This document shows, in pieces, positions 15,408-23,090 of a DNA stretch of 25,969 nt; the first letter of the stretch is position 1; each line of letters begins with the position of its first letter. The position numbers and the translations under genes are program-made. Source of the DNA: Clostridium sp. CAG:914 (lineage in GTDB: Bacteria > Bacillota_I > Bacilli_A > RF39 > UBA660); assembly GCA_000437895.1 (NCBI GenBank), contig FR902162.1, positions 1-25,969 of the forward strand, in the 5' to 3' direction. The notes beneath the pieces were generated by a model, which searched no databases, was not told the DNA's origin, and saw nothing but the letters and a program-made list of their open reading frames with translations.

Positions 15408-17582
15408 ATGAAATTTAGAGTAGATAAAGAAGATTTAATTAAATTCTGTTGGCTATTATTACCAATATTATATATATCAGCAATATTTGTATTAAATATA
15501 TCATACCTAGCCCAAGAAGGAACATTTTATGGCCTTCTTCCATTTAAAGCATTTACTGCTAAATATATTGGAGCAACTTTATCTATATTCCTAATTACTG
15601 TTGTAGGTGTCTTTTTAGCTGTTAACTCCAGTGTTTTCAGCAGAGAAAAGGGATGGGGAATTACTACCCAAAAGAAGTCTAACGGTTATGCTAGATGGGC
15701 AACAGCCAAAGAATATAAAGAAAAATTAGTAGAAGTAGATATTAAACAAGATAAAATTAATGCTGCAGGTGTTCCTATCATTAGTGATGGAAAACATATG
15801 TGGGTAGATAATGGAGAAGATCATTACCTAGTTGTCGGAGCGACAGGATCAGGTAAAACAGTTATCGTAGCAAAGCCTACGATTAAATTACTGGCTAAAG
15901 CCGGAGAATCTATGATTTTAACAGACCCTAAAGGTGAGTTATACGAAAGTACAGGCGAGATGTTAAAAGAATATGGATATAATGTAATATTACTAAACTT
16001 TAGAGATCCACATAAAGGTAATGCTTGGAACCCTATGTCATTACCATATAAATTATATAAAGAAGGAAATCAAGATAAGGCAATAGAATTACTTGATGAC
16101 TTAGCCTTAAATATATTATATGAAGAAAAGGCTGGAGGAAATGCTGACCCATTCTGGGAAAAATCAGCTGCCGACTATTTTACAGGTCTAGCTTTAGGAT
16201 TATTTGAAGATGCAAGTGAAGACCAAATAAATCTTAATAGTCTAAATTTAATGTCAAGTCTAGGAGAAGAACGCTTTGGTGGACCAAACAATAATTATAT
16301 AAAAGAATATTTTAATTCTAAAGACCCATCAAAGCCAGCATATATTAATGCTTCAGGTACTGTTTATGGAGCTGAAGATACTAAACAAGGGGTTATTGCT
16401 ACATTTAAACAGAAAGTAAAATTATTTTCATCACGTGAAAACTTATCCCAAATGCTATCATATAGTGATTTTGATATGAAGGATATAGGTAAACAAAAAA
16501 CAGCTGTCTTCATGATAGTACAAGATGAAAAGAAAACATTACATCCACTTGCTACAATATTTATAAAACAAGTATATGAAACTTTAATTGATGTAGCACA
16601 AGAGTGTGGCGGACACTTACCATATAGAACAAATTTTATATTAGATGAGTTTGCTAATATGCCACCATTAAAAGATGTAACTACAATGGTTACTGCTGCT
16701 AGAAGTAGACATATAAGATTTAATTTCATTATTCAAAACTATGCACAATTAACACAAGTATATGGAAAAGAAAATGCCGAAACAATAAAAGGTAACTGTA
16801 ATACTATATATCTTATAAGTAGTGAAATAGCTGCTCTTGAAGAGATAAGTAAAATGTGTGGAGAAGTAAAATCAAAAGAAAAAGATAAAACAGCCTCAAC
16901 ACCACTTGTAACAGTCAGTGATTTACAAAGATTATCACAATTTGAAATAATTGTTATAAGAAGAAGAATGATGCCATTTAAAACAAGGTTTAAAACAGAC
17001 TTTGAAGTTGATTGGGGTAAAAAGTATCCACTAGCAACTTATCCAGTTAGAAAACAATCAGAAGTAAAATTATTTGATATAAGAGAATATGTAAAAAAAC
17101 AAAAACAAGAAAAAATGAAAAATTCATTTGGAGGACAATCAATGTTTGACACTAGTTCTAATCTATTTGGCGGTGGAACTAATCCTTCTATGTATGGAAT
17201 TAATCCATTCCAACAACAGTTTGGTATGTCAAATACATCACAAAATAGTATGATAGATACTCCATCAAGCGATTTTGATATTGATGAGCTTGTTAAGAAA
17301 ATAGATGCAAAAATTGCAGAACTTGAAGAAGAAGAAAAAAATAATGCTGACAATGATAACAAAGTAATTGAAATGGAATCACAAGAAAATACAACTCCAA
17401 AGATAGAGGATTTAGTACCTAGAGAATCAATGATTGATAAGACTAATGAAAACAATGACAAAGAATCAATAACAACAAGTATTAATATAGATGAACTATC
17501 TAAACCAATAGCACAACAATCTAATTCTAAAGATGAAGATGATGATGTTTTCTTTGATGATTTCTTCAGTGACGATGAATAA
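15408..17582 (+). CDS. VirD4/TraG-type coupling ATPase
   Basis: A 724-residue protein with two N-terminal membrane segments (about 12-32 and 46-68), then a TraG/VirD4 ATPase. Walker A is VGATGSGKT (about 143-151), followed by LTDPKGELYE, and Walker B is FILDEFANMPP (about 408-418). Later conserved pieces are AARSRHIRFNFIIQNYAQL and IKGNCNTIYL. The last 150 residues are Gln/Asn-rich, then acidic, ending DDVFFDDFFSDDE, which may be a substrate- or partner-binding tail. VirD4 brings substrates to the channel and is essential to conjugation. It is the last gene of the locus; neither a relaxase nor a substrate gene is nearby. The start is ATG by default: no other start codon fits between it and the in-frame stop at 15345. 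Confidence 0.94.
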   Translation: MKFRVDKEDLIKFCWLLLPILYISAIFVLNISYLAQEGTFYGLLPFKAFTAKYIGATLSIFLITVVGVFLAVNSSVFSREKGWGITTQKKSNGYARWATAKEYKEKLVEVDIKQDKINAAGVPIISDGKHMWVDNGEDHYLVVGATGSGKTVIVAKPTIKLLAKAGESMILTDPKGELYESTGEMLKEYGYNVILLNFRDPHKGNAWNPMSLPYKLYKEGNQDKAIELLDDLALNILYEEKAGGNADPFWEKSAADYFTGLALGLFEDASEDQINLNSLNLMSSLGEERFGGPNNNYIKEYFNSKDPSKPAYINASGTVYGAEDTKQGVIATFKQKVKLFSSRENLSQMLSYSDFDMKDIGKQKTAVFMIVQDEKKTLHPLATIFIKQVYETLIDVAQECGGHLPYRTNFILDEFANMPPLKDVTTMVTAARSRHIRFNFIIQNYAQLTQVYGKENAETIKGNCNTIYLISSEIAALEEISKMCGEVKSKEKDKTASTPLVTVSDLQRLSQFEIIVIRRRMMPFKTRFKTDFEVDWGKKYPLATYPVRKQSEVKLFDIREYVKKQKQEKMKNSFGGQSMFDTSSNLFGGGTNPSMYGINPFQQQFGMSNTSQNSMIDTPSSDFDIDELVKKIDAKIAELEEEEKNNADNDNKVIEMESQENTTPKIEDLVPRESMIDKTNENNDKESITTSINIDELSKPIAQQSNSKDEDDDVFFDDFFSDDE

Positions 17583-17642
17583 TATATAGTGTTTACTACA
17601 TACCAAAATAACTTATCTGAATAGAATATTCTAGGTGATGTT

Positions 17643-17924
17643 ATGAATGGTATAAGTTATTATGATCTAAAGAAGAAAGGTGATGTAAATATAATTGATA
17701 TAAGAGATAGTTACACATATAATTTAGGTCATATAAAAAAGTCAAAAAATATTCCTTATTATAGTCTATTAGCTAATTATAATATGTATTTAAATAAAGA
17801 AGATACTTACTATTTATACTGTGATTATGGTAAACAAAGTCATGAAATTAGTGATAGATTAAACTCTTTTGGATATAAAACATTTTATATCATTGAAGGA
17901 TATATGGATATAGTAAAGAAATAG
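17643..17924 (+). CDS. Single-domain rhodanese-like protein
   Basis: A 93-residue protein covering one rhodanese fold: IIDIRDSYTYNLGHIKKSKN (the D-R and GHI motifs, about 17-36) and the active-site loop CDYGKQS with Cys60. The presence of the Cys suggests sulfurtransferase or persulfide-carrier activity in the cytosol; the partner is unknown. The ribosome site AGGTGAT partly follows a 12-base palindrome TAGAATATTCTA (17622-17633), which could be an operator or just AT-rich chance. RmuC begins 10 bases after its stop, so the two are likely co-transcribed. Confidence 0.85.
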   Translation: MNGISYYDLKKKGDVNIIDIRDSYTYNLGHIKKSKNIPYYSLLANYNMYLNKEDTYYLYCDYGKQSHEISDRLNSFGYKTFYIIEGYMDIVKK

Positions 17925-17934
17925 GAGATATATT

Positions 17935-18996
17935 ATGGAGTATATAATTATAAGTCTTTTAGTTATTATAATTATATTAATTATTATTCTTTTATGTAAA
18001 GGTAATTCTTCTATTATTGAAAAGTTAGGTAGTTTAGAGACAAATAATGTCCGAGAACTATCTAATTTTAAAAGTGATTTAGTAAAAAACCTAACAGAAG
18101 ACTTTAACAATTTAAATGATAGAATGGAAAAAAGATTAATATTAATTAATGAAAAAGTAAATGAAAGACTAGATGAAAATTTTAATAAAACAAATAAAAC
18201 ATTTACATCCGTTTTGGAGAGACTGTCTAAAATAGATGAAGCTCAAAAGAAGATAGATAACTTATCAACAGATATTGTTAGTTTACAAGGAATACTTACA
18301 GATAAAAAGAGTAGAGGTATTTTTGGAGAAATAAATCTAAAGCATATTCTTGTTAGTGTCTTTGGTGAAAAGAATGACAAAATATATAAACTACAATATA
18401 CATTACCAAATAGCTATATAGCAGATGCAATGTTGTTTACACCAGAACCATTAGGTACGATAGCCATTGACTCAAAATTTCCATTAGAAAACTATCAAAT
18501 AATGGTAGATAAAAATAATTCTAATGCCGAAAGAAATAATGCTGAAAAACAATTTAAAATAGATGTAAAAAAACATATAGATGCTATAAGTAGCAAATAT
18601 ATAATTCCAGGACTTACTTCTAATCAAGCAATTATGTTTCTACCTGCAGAAGCAATATTTGCAGAAATAAATGCCTATCATTCAGATCTCGTTGAATATG
18701 CCTATAAAAAACATGTATGGATTACTTCTCCAACAACTTTAATATCTAGTTTAACAACTATTGAATTAATATTAAAGAATATGGAAAGAGATAAATATGC
18801 TAAAGTAATTCATGACGAATTAAACAAACTAGGACTTGAATTTTCACGTTATAAAGAAAGATGGGATAAACTATCTAGAAGTATAGAAACAGTTAATAAA
18901 GATATAGAAAGTATTAATATAACAACTGATAAGATAACCAAAAGGTTTACTGCCATCAGTGAAGTAAATATTAATGATAAAGATATGATTGAATAA
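17935..18996 (+). CDS. rmuC: RmuC-family DNA recombination protein
   Basis: A 353-residue protein. An N-terminal membrane segment (about 3-22), a coiled-coil region (about 30-125) and the RmuC nuclease-like domain follow. The latter shows SRGIFGEINLKHIL (about 122), IADAMLFTP and IAIDSKFPLENYQ (about 178-190), the family's most conserved block, with WITSPTTLISSL near 262. RmuC proteins are PD-(D/E)XK-related and limit inversion at short inverted repeats. GGAG lies at a normal distance before ATG. The stop is followed directly by the hairpin at 18998-19054. Confidence 0.92.
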   Translation: MEYIIISLLVIIIILIIILLCKGNSSIIEKLGSLETNNVRELSNFKSDLVKNLTEDFNNLNDRMEKRLILINEKVNERLDENFNKTNKTFTSVLERLSKIDEAQKKIDNLSTDIVSLQGILTDKKSRGIFGEINLKHILVSVFGEKNDKIYKLQYTLPNSYIADAMLFTPEPLGTIAIDSKFPLENYQIMVDKNNSNAERNNAEKQFKIDVKKHIDAISSKYIIPGLTSNQAIMFLPAEAIFAEINAYHSDLVEYAYKKHVWITSPTTLISSLTTIELILKNMERDKYAKVIHDELNKLGLEFSRYKERWDKLSRSIETVNKDIESINITTDKITKRFTAISEVNINDKDMIE

Positions 18997-18997
18997 T

Positions 18998-19054
18998 AAA
19001 TACGGCCATTTTGAATATATTATTATAGGTGGATAAAATGAGCCGTATTTTTTT
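18998..19054 (+). terminator. Terminator-like hairpin overlapping the next start codon
   Basis: AAATACGGCCATTTT (18998-19012) pairs with AAAATG, a bulged A, and GCCGTATTT (19035-19050), then a T run to 19054. The stem is 15 bp with a 22-base loop. The loop carries the ribosome site ATAGGTGG, and the 3' arm contains the ATG (19038) and first codons of the next gene. It may terminate the rmuC transcript, control translation of the small protein, or both. Confidence 0.65.
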
Positions 19055-19256
19055 CTTTCTATTTGGTTTTGGATTAATGACTATAGGTTTTGCTTACATT
19101 ATTATTTACTTAAATTTATTAAGTAATGGGTATAAATTTTCTGATTATGTTAATTTTATAATAGTAAGACCAGAGTGTTATTTTACTATAATTGGTTTTA
19201 TTATTATCAATCTATCATTGTATATAAAGGGAGATAAACATGGAATATATTTATGA
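19038..19256 (+). CDS. Small two-helix membrane protein
   Basis: A 72-residue protein with two hydrophobic segments (about 3-26, rich in Phe, and 43-63), unknown family. I chose ATG 19038 because ATAGGTGG lies 5 bases before it; an upstream in-frame GTG at 19029 overlaps that ribosome site and is unlikely to be used. It ends in TGA 17 bases into the next gene, suggesting coupling. Its start codon is buried in the hairpin described at 18998-19054. Confidence 0.65.
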   Translation: MSRIFFFLFGFGLMTIGFAYIIIYLNLLSNGYKFSDYVNFIIVRPECYFTIIGFIIINLSLYIKGDKHGIYL

Positions 19257-19809
19257 TATAGTACTTAATTTTAATGATTGTTATTATGAATTTTATGAAT
19301 GGAATAATAAAGATAAAATAATTAATGTAAAAAAAATACCAGTATATAGAATTAATGATATAGATTATTTATCTTTTAAATATAATAAAGTATCTATCAT
19401 AAACAAATTTAATCAAAATTATAACATTTATTTAGTAACAAATACTTTAGAAGTAATGGCTATTATGTTAGATAAAAGTGGTAACATTATTAAAAGAAGT
19501 AGTTTATTATTAGAAGAAGCAGATGAAGTATTAGAAATAAGTGAAAAATTAGAAATTTCTACTATTACTTATAAAAAAAATATTTCTCAAGATAAAACTA
19601 TTATTAGTAGATCTATCAAAGAAAAATATAATTTTATTGCTTCTTTTTTTAAAAATATTAATTTAAACAAAGATAAATATTTATTAAAATATATTTATTA
19701 TGATATATATAACATTATTGATGATGATATAAATAAAATATACAATAAATTATTAAATGAAAAAAATATTAATAAAATATATAATTCTATTAAAAATTTA
19801 TCAATATAA
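19240..19809 (+). CDS. Conserved-looking cytoplasmic protein, possibly DUF3603-like
   Basis: A 189-residue soluble protein with no signal or membrane segment. The N-terminus (YDIVLNFNDCYYEFYEW, then IKKIP-like NVKKIPVYRI) and the centre (VTNTLEVMAIMLDKSGN, SSLLLEEADEVLE) recall DUF3603/YjbA-like proteins from memory, without confirmation. The C-terminal third is Lys/Asn/Ile-rich and probably helical. AAAGGGAG precedes ATG. The gene overlaps the preceding small membrane protein gene and ends in a hairpin terminator shared with the convergent gene. Function unknown. Confidence 0.6.
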   Translation: MEYIYDIVLNFNDCYYEFYEWNNKDKIINVKKIPVYRINDIDYLSFKYNKVSIINKFNQNYNIYLVTNTLEVMAIMLDKSGNIIKRSSLLLEEADEVLEISEKLEISTITYKKNISQDKTIISRSIKEKYNFIASFFKNINLNKDKYLLKYIYYDIYNIIDDDINKIYNKLLNEKNINKIYNSIKNLSI

Positions 19810-19842
19810 AATCGATTAATTAATATCGGTTTTCTTTTTTTT
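19808..19842 (+). terminator. Terminator between convergent genes
   Basis: AAAATCGAT (19808-19816) pairs with ATCGGTTTT (19825-19833, one T-G wobble), loop of 8, then C and a run of T. It serves the plus-strand gene and overlaps the stop of the minus-strand gene. Confidence 0.75.
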
Positions 19843-20484
19843 AGAAAGAATAATATTATTATCTTCTAATTCTTTAACAGTAATAATTTTATTATTTAAA
19901 GCTTCTTTCAATAAATATTCACACCCATTTATATTAACAAAAACAAAATTACTTTTTATACAATTAAAATAATATATATACTCATCATCTTCATAATAAG
20001 TCTCTATAGCTTGTGCACAAGTATCACCATCAAGTTTATCTACTAAAGTAATAGACCTAGTATCACTATATTCAAGTCCCATATCTTTTAAATGATTAAA
20101 TTTAATAATATTAAGATCAATAGCCTCTTTAATAGAATAAGCAGTATTATTATAATTAATATTATAATCACCCTCTAAAGGACAAGTATAATAATATCCT
20201 TGATAAAAAGGTTCTAATGGATTACATGTTTTTTCAAGATTTAAAAATAAAGTAACTTCACCAGTGATATTTGGACATACATAATAACTATTTTTAAATT
20301 TAACTTCTACCTTTCCATCACAATTATACATATCATAAAGTATACTCTCATACTTAACATTTTCACCATCCTTCACAGTATCAATTACTATAAAAGGTTT
20401 TCTCCCAGTAGACATAACAAATATATAATCAACAATAATTGTACCTACTACTAAAATAATTATTGTCTTTAAAATACTTTTCAT
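19816..20484 (-). CDS. Membrane-anchored extracytoplasmic protein with two internal repeats
   Basis: A 222-residue protein of unknown family. ATG 20484 is chosen because AGGAG lies 8 bases upstream; in-frame ATGs further up have none. Residues 3-24 are a membrane anchor, followed by GRKPFIVID and an outward-facing region with seven cysteines, several spaced as possible disulfides (MYNCDGK, YYVCPN, EKTCNP, YYTCPL). Two related segments occur: IKEAIDLNIIKFNHLKDMGL (about 132) and LKEALNNKIITVKELEDNNI (about 194). A promoter TAGACA-17-TAAAAT lies just upstream. It faces the DUF3603-like gene across a terminator. Confidence 0.7.
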   Translation of the reverse strand: MKSILKTIIILVVGTIIVDYIFVMSTGRKPFIVIDTVKDGENVKYESILYDMYNCDGKVEVKFKNSYYVCPNITGEVTLFLNLEKTCNPLEPFYQGYYYTCPLEGDYNINYNNTAYSIKEAIDLNIIKFNHLKDMGLEYSDTRSITLVDKLDGDTCAQAIETYYEDDEYIYYFNCIKSNFVFVNINGCEYLLKEALNNKIITVKELEDNNIILSKKKKTDIN

Positions 20485-20504
20485 AATTTTACTCCTCATA
20501 ATTA

Positions 20505-20533
20505 ATTTTATCAAAAGACTATCTATATGTCTA
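20505..20533 (-). promoter_or_regulatory. Promoter of the 222-residue membrane protein
   Basis: On the minus strand TAGACA (20528-20533), a 17-base spacer, and TAAAAT (20505-20510) preceded by TGA as an extended -10. The start codon is at 20484. Confidence 0.6.
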
Positions 20534-20618
20534 TATAAATAATATATAATAAATTAAATAATAGACTAGTAAACTTTAAAAAAATATTATATAATAATAA
20601 AAATAATAGGAGGCATAA

Positions 20619-21104
20619 TTGAAAAAAATAGATAGTTTATATTTTAATGAAATTTATTTTAAGAAGAAAAAGACGTTTATTGTACAATCAAAAAGAGAAT
20701 TTAATGAACAAAATTCAATAACATTTAATGTATGTGAAACAGAAATAAAAAGTATAGGACCATATGTATATAAACTAATAAAAAGAAAATATCAAGGAGA
20801 ATATAGTTATAGAATACATACTTATTTAAATGATTTAATAATTAACAATAAAGAAATAAGTTTAGATGACTATAATAAGCTAAGAGAAAATAATATTGGA
20901 AATGAAGATATTAAAACAGAAACAATTTTTTATGAAAATGGCATAATATACAAATATATTGTCCAAAACGGAGTAAAATTACTTGAAGTAGATGCTGAAA
21001 AAGAATTTATAATACCTAAGGGTTTTATAGTATTCTCCGAATTAGAGAATTATGATACAATAAGAAAACATATACCAATTAAAAAATATATGTTAAAAAA
21101 ATAA
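20619..21104 (+). CDS. Hypothetical cytoplasmic protein (TTG start)
   Basis: A 161-residue protein I do not recognise. No signal peptide or membrane segment; it is Lys/Glu/Ile-rich, with mixed beta and alpha character. The start is TTG at 20619, supported by a perfect AGGAGG (20608-20613) 5 bases upstream. A TATAAT at 20590-20595 is a possible -10, without a good -35. It ends just before a strong bidirectional hairpin, and it is the last gene before the ftsW/rodA remnant and mobile element. Confidence 0.65.
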   Translation: MKKIDSLYFNEIYFKKKKTFIVQSKREFNEQNSITFNVCETEIKSIGPYVYKLIKRKYQGEYSYRIHTYLNDLIINNKEISLDDYNKLRENNIGNEDIKTETIFYENGIIYKYIVQNGVKLLEVDAEKEFIIPKGFIVFSELENYDTIRKHIPIKKYMLKK

Positions 21105-21116
21105 AAAAATCATTAT

Positions 21117-21150
21117 AAAATACAATCTATATTTTTATAGATTGTATTTT
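21117..21150. terminator. Bidirectional hairpin terminator
   Basis: AAAATACAATCTATA (21117-21131), loop TTTT, TATAGATTGTATTTT (21136-21150): a perfect 15-bp stem with A on one side and T on the other. It lies between the convergent 161-residue gene and the ftsW/rodA remnant and could end transcripts from both. Confidence 0.9.
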
Positions 21151-21154
21151 AACA

Positions 21155-21250
21155 TTAATTTCTTTTACTAATATTTAAAATAATTCCCATTCCTAACATA
21201 GTAATTAATAAGCTAGAGCCTCCATAAGACAGAAATGGTAAAGTAACCCC
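21155..21250 (-). pseudogene. C-terminal remnant of FtsW/RodA/SpoVE-family gene
   Basis: On the minus strand 31 codons read GVTLPFLSYGGSSLL, then ITMLGMGIILNISKRN and TAA. GVTLPFLSYGGSS is the hallmark near the C-terminus of SEDS glycan polymerases (FtsW, RodA, SpoVE). The frame closes at TAG (21251-21253) immediately upstream, where the mobile element begins, so about 350 upstream residues are missing. The rest of the gene should lie beyond the other end of the element, outside this window. Which SEDS paralogue it was cannot be told from 31 residues. Confidence 0.88.
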
Positions 21251-21339
21251 CTAAGTATTGCAAATATAACTTATTTTATATAGGAAACATTTACAAAGTA
21301 ACTGAAGAAAGATAGTAATGTTTCAAAATAACCGAAAAA

Positions 21340-22917
21340 TTAAATTTCTTCTAATAGCTCTGGAAATTTTAAATAAACATATACTTTTTTATCTTTGTCA
21401 ATTTCAATTCTATTTACAAGTCTTTTTATTTGATCTTTAGTTGGAGTTTTTAAAGACATATAATCTAAAACTGAATTTTTGCATCTTTTAAAATTAGTGC
21501 TATCTAATGTTTGATTTTCATTAACTTCCTTTTTCTTGTTTAACTCTTCCAATTCCATATTAATTTTAATTATTTCTTTATTTGTTTTGTCGTAAATTCT
21601 TTTATACATTTCTTCATCAACTAAGCCTTTAATCTTGTCCATATATAAATTATCTATGGTGGATTTATGAGAATTTAATAGATTATTTAATCTTTCGATT
21701 TTTTTATTTATTTCTTTTATATTTTTAATAACAATATTTTCTGAATTGTCTTCTATTTCGTTAAAATCATAATACTTACAAAATCTTTCGCATATATCTT
21801 GCAAATACTCTATAACATCTTCTTCAAGCCAATCATAATTTATTCTGTGAGAGGAACAAATTCCAAATTTTCCTTTTCTAGTATATAAATTACATTGAGT
21901 ATAATGCCTTACACCAGATTTTAAGACATCTTCACTTATTCTTATATTGCGTCCACACTCATGGCAATAAAGCATACCACCTAATAAGTAATCCATTTGA
22001 TGTTCAGTAACCCAAGTTGTTGATTTACTATCTAATATTTCTTGAACCTTATCAAATGTATCTTTTGATATTATTCCCTCATGAGTTCCTTTAACAATAA
22101 TTAATTCGTCTTGTGATGTTTTTCTTAGTTTCTTTGAATTATAACTAATTTTATTGTGAGTATTTTGTACCATATTTCCTATATACATTTGATTTGTTAA
22201 TATTCCTTTAACTGTTTGTCTTTTCCATATACCGAAGCCATCATTTTCTACAACATTTTTTCCTCTAGGCTCGCCCTTATGAACAATAGGTATAGGTATC
22301 TTTTTTAAAGTTAAGTATTTTGCTATTTTATTTGGACTTTTTCCCTCTAAAGCCAAATCATAAATTAATTCAATTATATGTCTTACTTCTTCATCAACTA
22401 TTAATTTATGTTTATCATTCGGATCTTTCTTATAGCCATATAAAGGAAATGATCCAATATAATCACCACGATTTTGCTTTGCTCTTAGTGATGTTTTAAC
22501 TTTTTTAGACACATCTCTTAAATATAAGTCATTAACACTTAATCTTATACCAAGCATGGAATCGCCAATATTAGAATCATAAGAATCATTAATTGCAATA
22601 TATCTAACACCTTTTTCTAAAAAGTATTCTTCTATATATTTACCAGTTTTATACATTTCTCGACCAAGTCTTGATAAATCTTTAGTAATTACACAATTAA
22701 TTTTACCAGATTCTATATCTTTAATCATTTCTTGAAATCCAGGTCTATCAAAGTTACCACCAGAATAACCATCATCTATATAATGTTTATATATTTTAAA
22801 ATTATTATATTTGGCAAACGAATCAATTATAATTTTCTGACTTTGTATAGAAGAACTTTCATCTGTTTTGTTATCGGCATCAGATAATCTATCATAACCA
22901 CCACAGATATATTCCAT
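21340..22917 (-). CDS. Large serine recombinase (site-specific integrase)
   Basis: A 525-residue protein. The resolvase domain (about 3-150) has YDRLSDAD with catalytic Ser12 and Arg10, DDGYSGGNFDRPGFQ (about 47-61), and DLSRLGRE (about 80-87). The recombinase domain (about 165-280) includes GILTNQMYIGNMVQ. A zinc ribbon (about 310-360) has CHECG and later single Cys residues, and a coiled coil (about 395-465) precedes the C-terminus. Such enzymes integrate and excise mobile DNA between short att sites without host factors. ATG overlaps the stop of the 57-residue ORF (TAATG), with GGAGG 11-15 bases upstream inside it, so translation is coupled. It ends about 90 bases from the ftsW/rodA junction. 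All catalytic motifs look intact. Confidence 0.94.
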   Translation of the reverse strand: MEYICGGYDRLSDADNKTDESSSIQSQKIIIDSFAKYNNFKIYKHYIDDGYSGGNFDRPGFQEMIKDIESGKINCVITKDLSRLGREMYKTGKYIEEYFLEKGVRYIAINDSYDSNIGDSMLGIRLSVNDLYLRDVSKKVKTSLRAKQNRGDYIGSFPLYGYKKDPNDKHKLIVDEEVRHIIELIYDLALEGKSPNKIAKYLTLKKIPIPIVHKGEPRGKNVVENDGFGIWKRQTVKGILTNQMYIGNMVQNTHNKISYNSKKLRKTSQDELIIVKGTHEGIISKDTFDKVQEILDSKSTTWVTEHQMDYLLGGMLYCHECGRNIRISEDVLKSGVRHYTQCNLYTRKGKFGICSSHRINYDWLEEDVIEYLQDICERFCKYYDFNEIEDNSENIVIKNIKEINKKIERLNNLLNSHKSTIDNLYMDKIKGLVDEEMYKRIYDKTNKEIIKINMELEELNKKKEVNENQTLDSTNFKRCKNSVLDYMSLKTPTKDQIKRLVNRIEIDKDKKVYVYLKFPELLEEI

Positions 22918-23090
22918 TAATAAAGTTCCTCCATTATAGTGCAGTTCTTAGTATTGTTATTGGTATTTCTATATTGCATTGTATTTTTCACCATTTCTAA
23001 ATTATGCAATACCACTACCTCACGATGCCATGATAACATCAAATTTTTAAAAAGGCAAATCATTTTGCTTTTAAATTTCTCAAATAACAT
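22917..23090 (-). CDS. 57-residue ORF coupled to the recombinase
   Basis: Translated, it begins MLFEKFKSKMICLFKNLMLS, has a middle WHREVVVLHNLEMVKN, and ends NCTIMEELY. AAGGAGGG lies 6 bases before ATG, one of the best ribosome sites in this region, and the TAA overlaps the recombinase ATG by one base. No family recognised. Small proteins in this position can be directionality factors or regulators, but nothing here proves that. An 8-bp inverted repeat (22972-22979 and 23004-23011) lies within it. Confidence 0.6.
   Translation of the reverse strand: MLFEKFKSKMICLFKNLMLSWHREVVVLHNLEMVKNTMQYRNTNNNTKNCTIMEELY

Noticed and set aside
17622..17633. Palindrome TAGAATATTCTA before the rhodanese gene as a defined operator
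   Set aside because: It is perfect but short and made of AT-rich sequence; there is no second copy nearby or adjacent regulator to support it.
19029..19037. GTG start adding three residues to the small membrane protein
   Set aside because: The GTG is part of the ribosome site ATAGGTGG; ATG 19038 is correctly spaced from it.
20485..20514. Upstream ATG codons for the 222-residue membrane protein
   Set aside because: They lie over the promoter -10 and the ribosome site; AGGAG is correctly placed only for ATG 20484.
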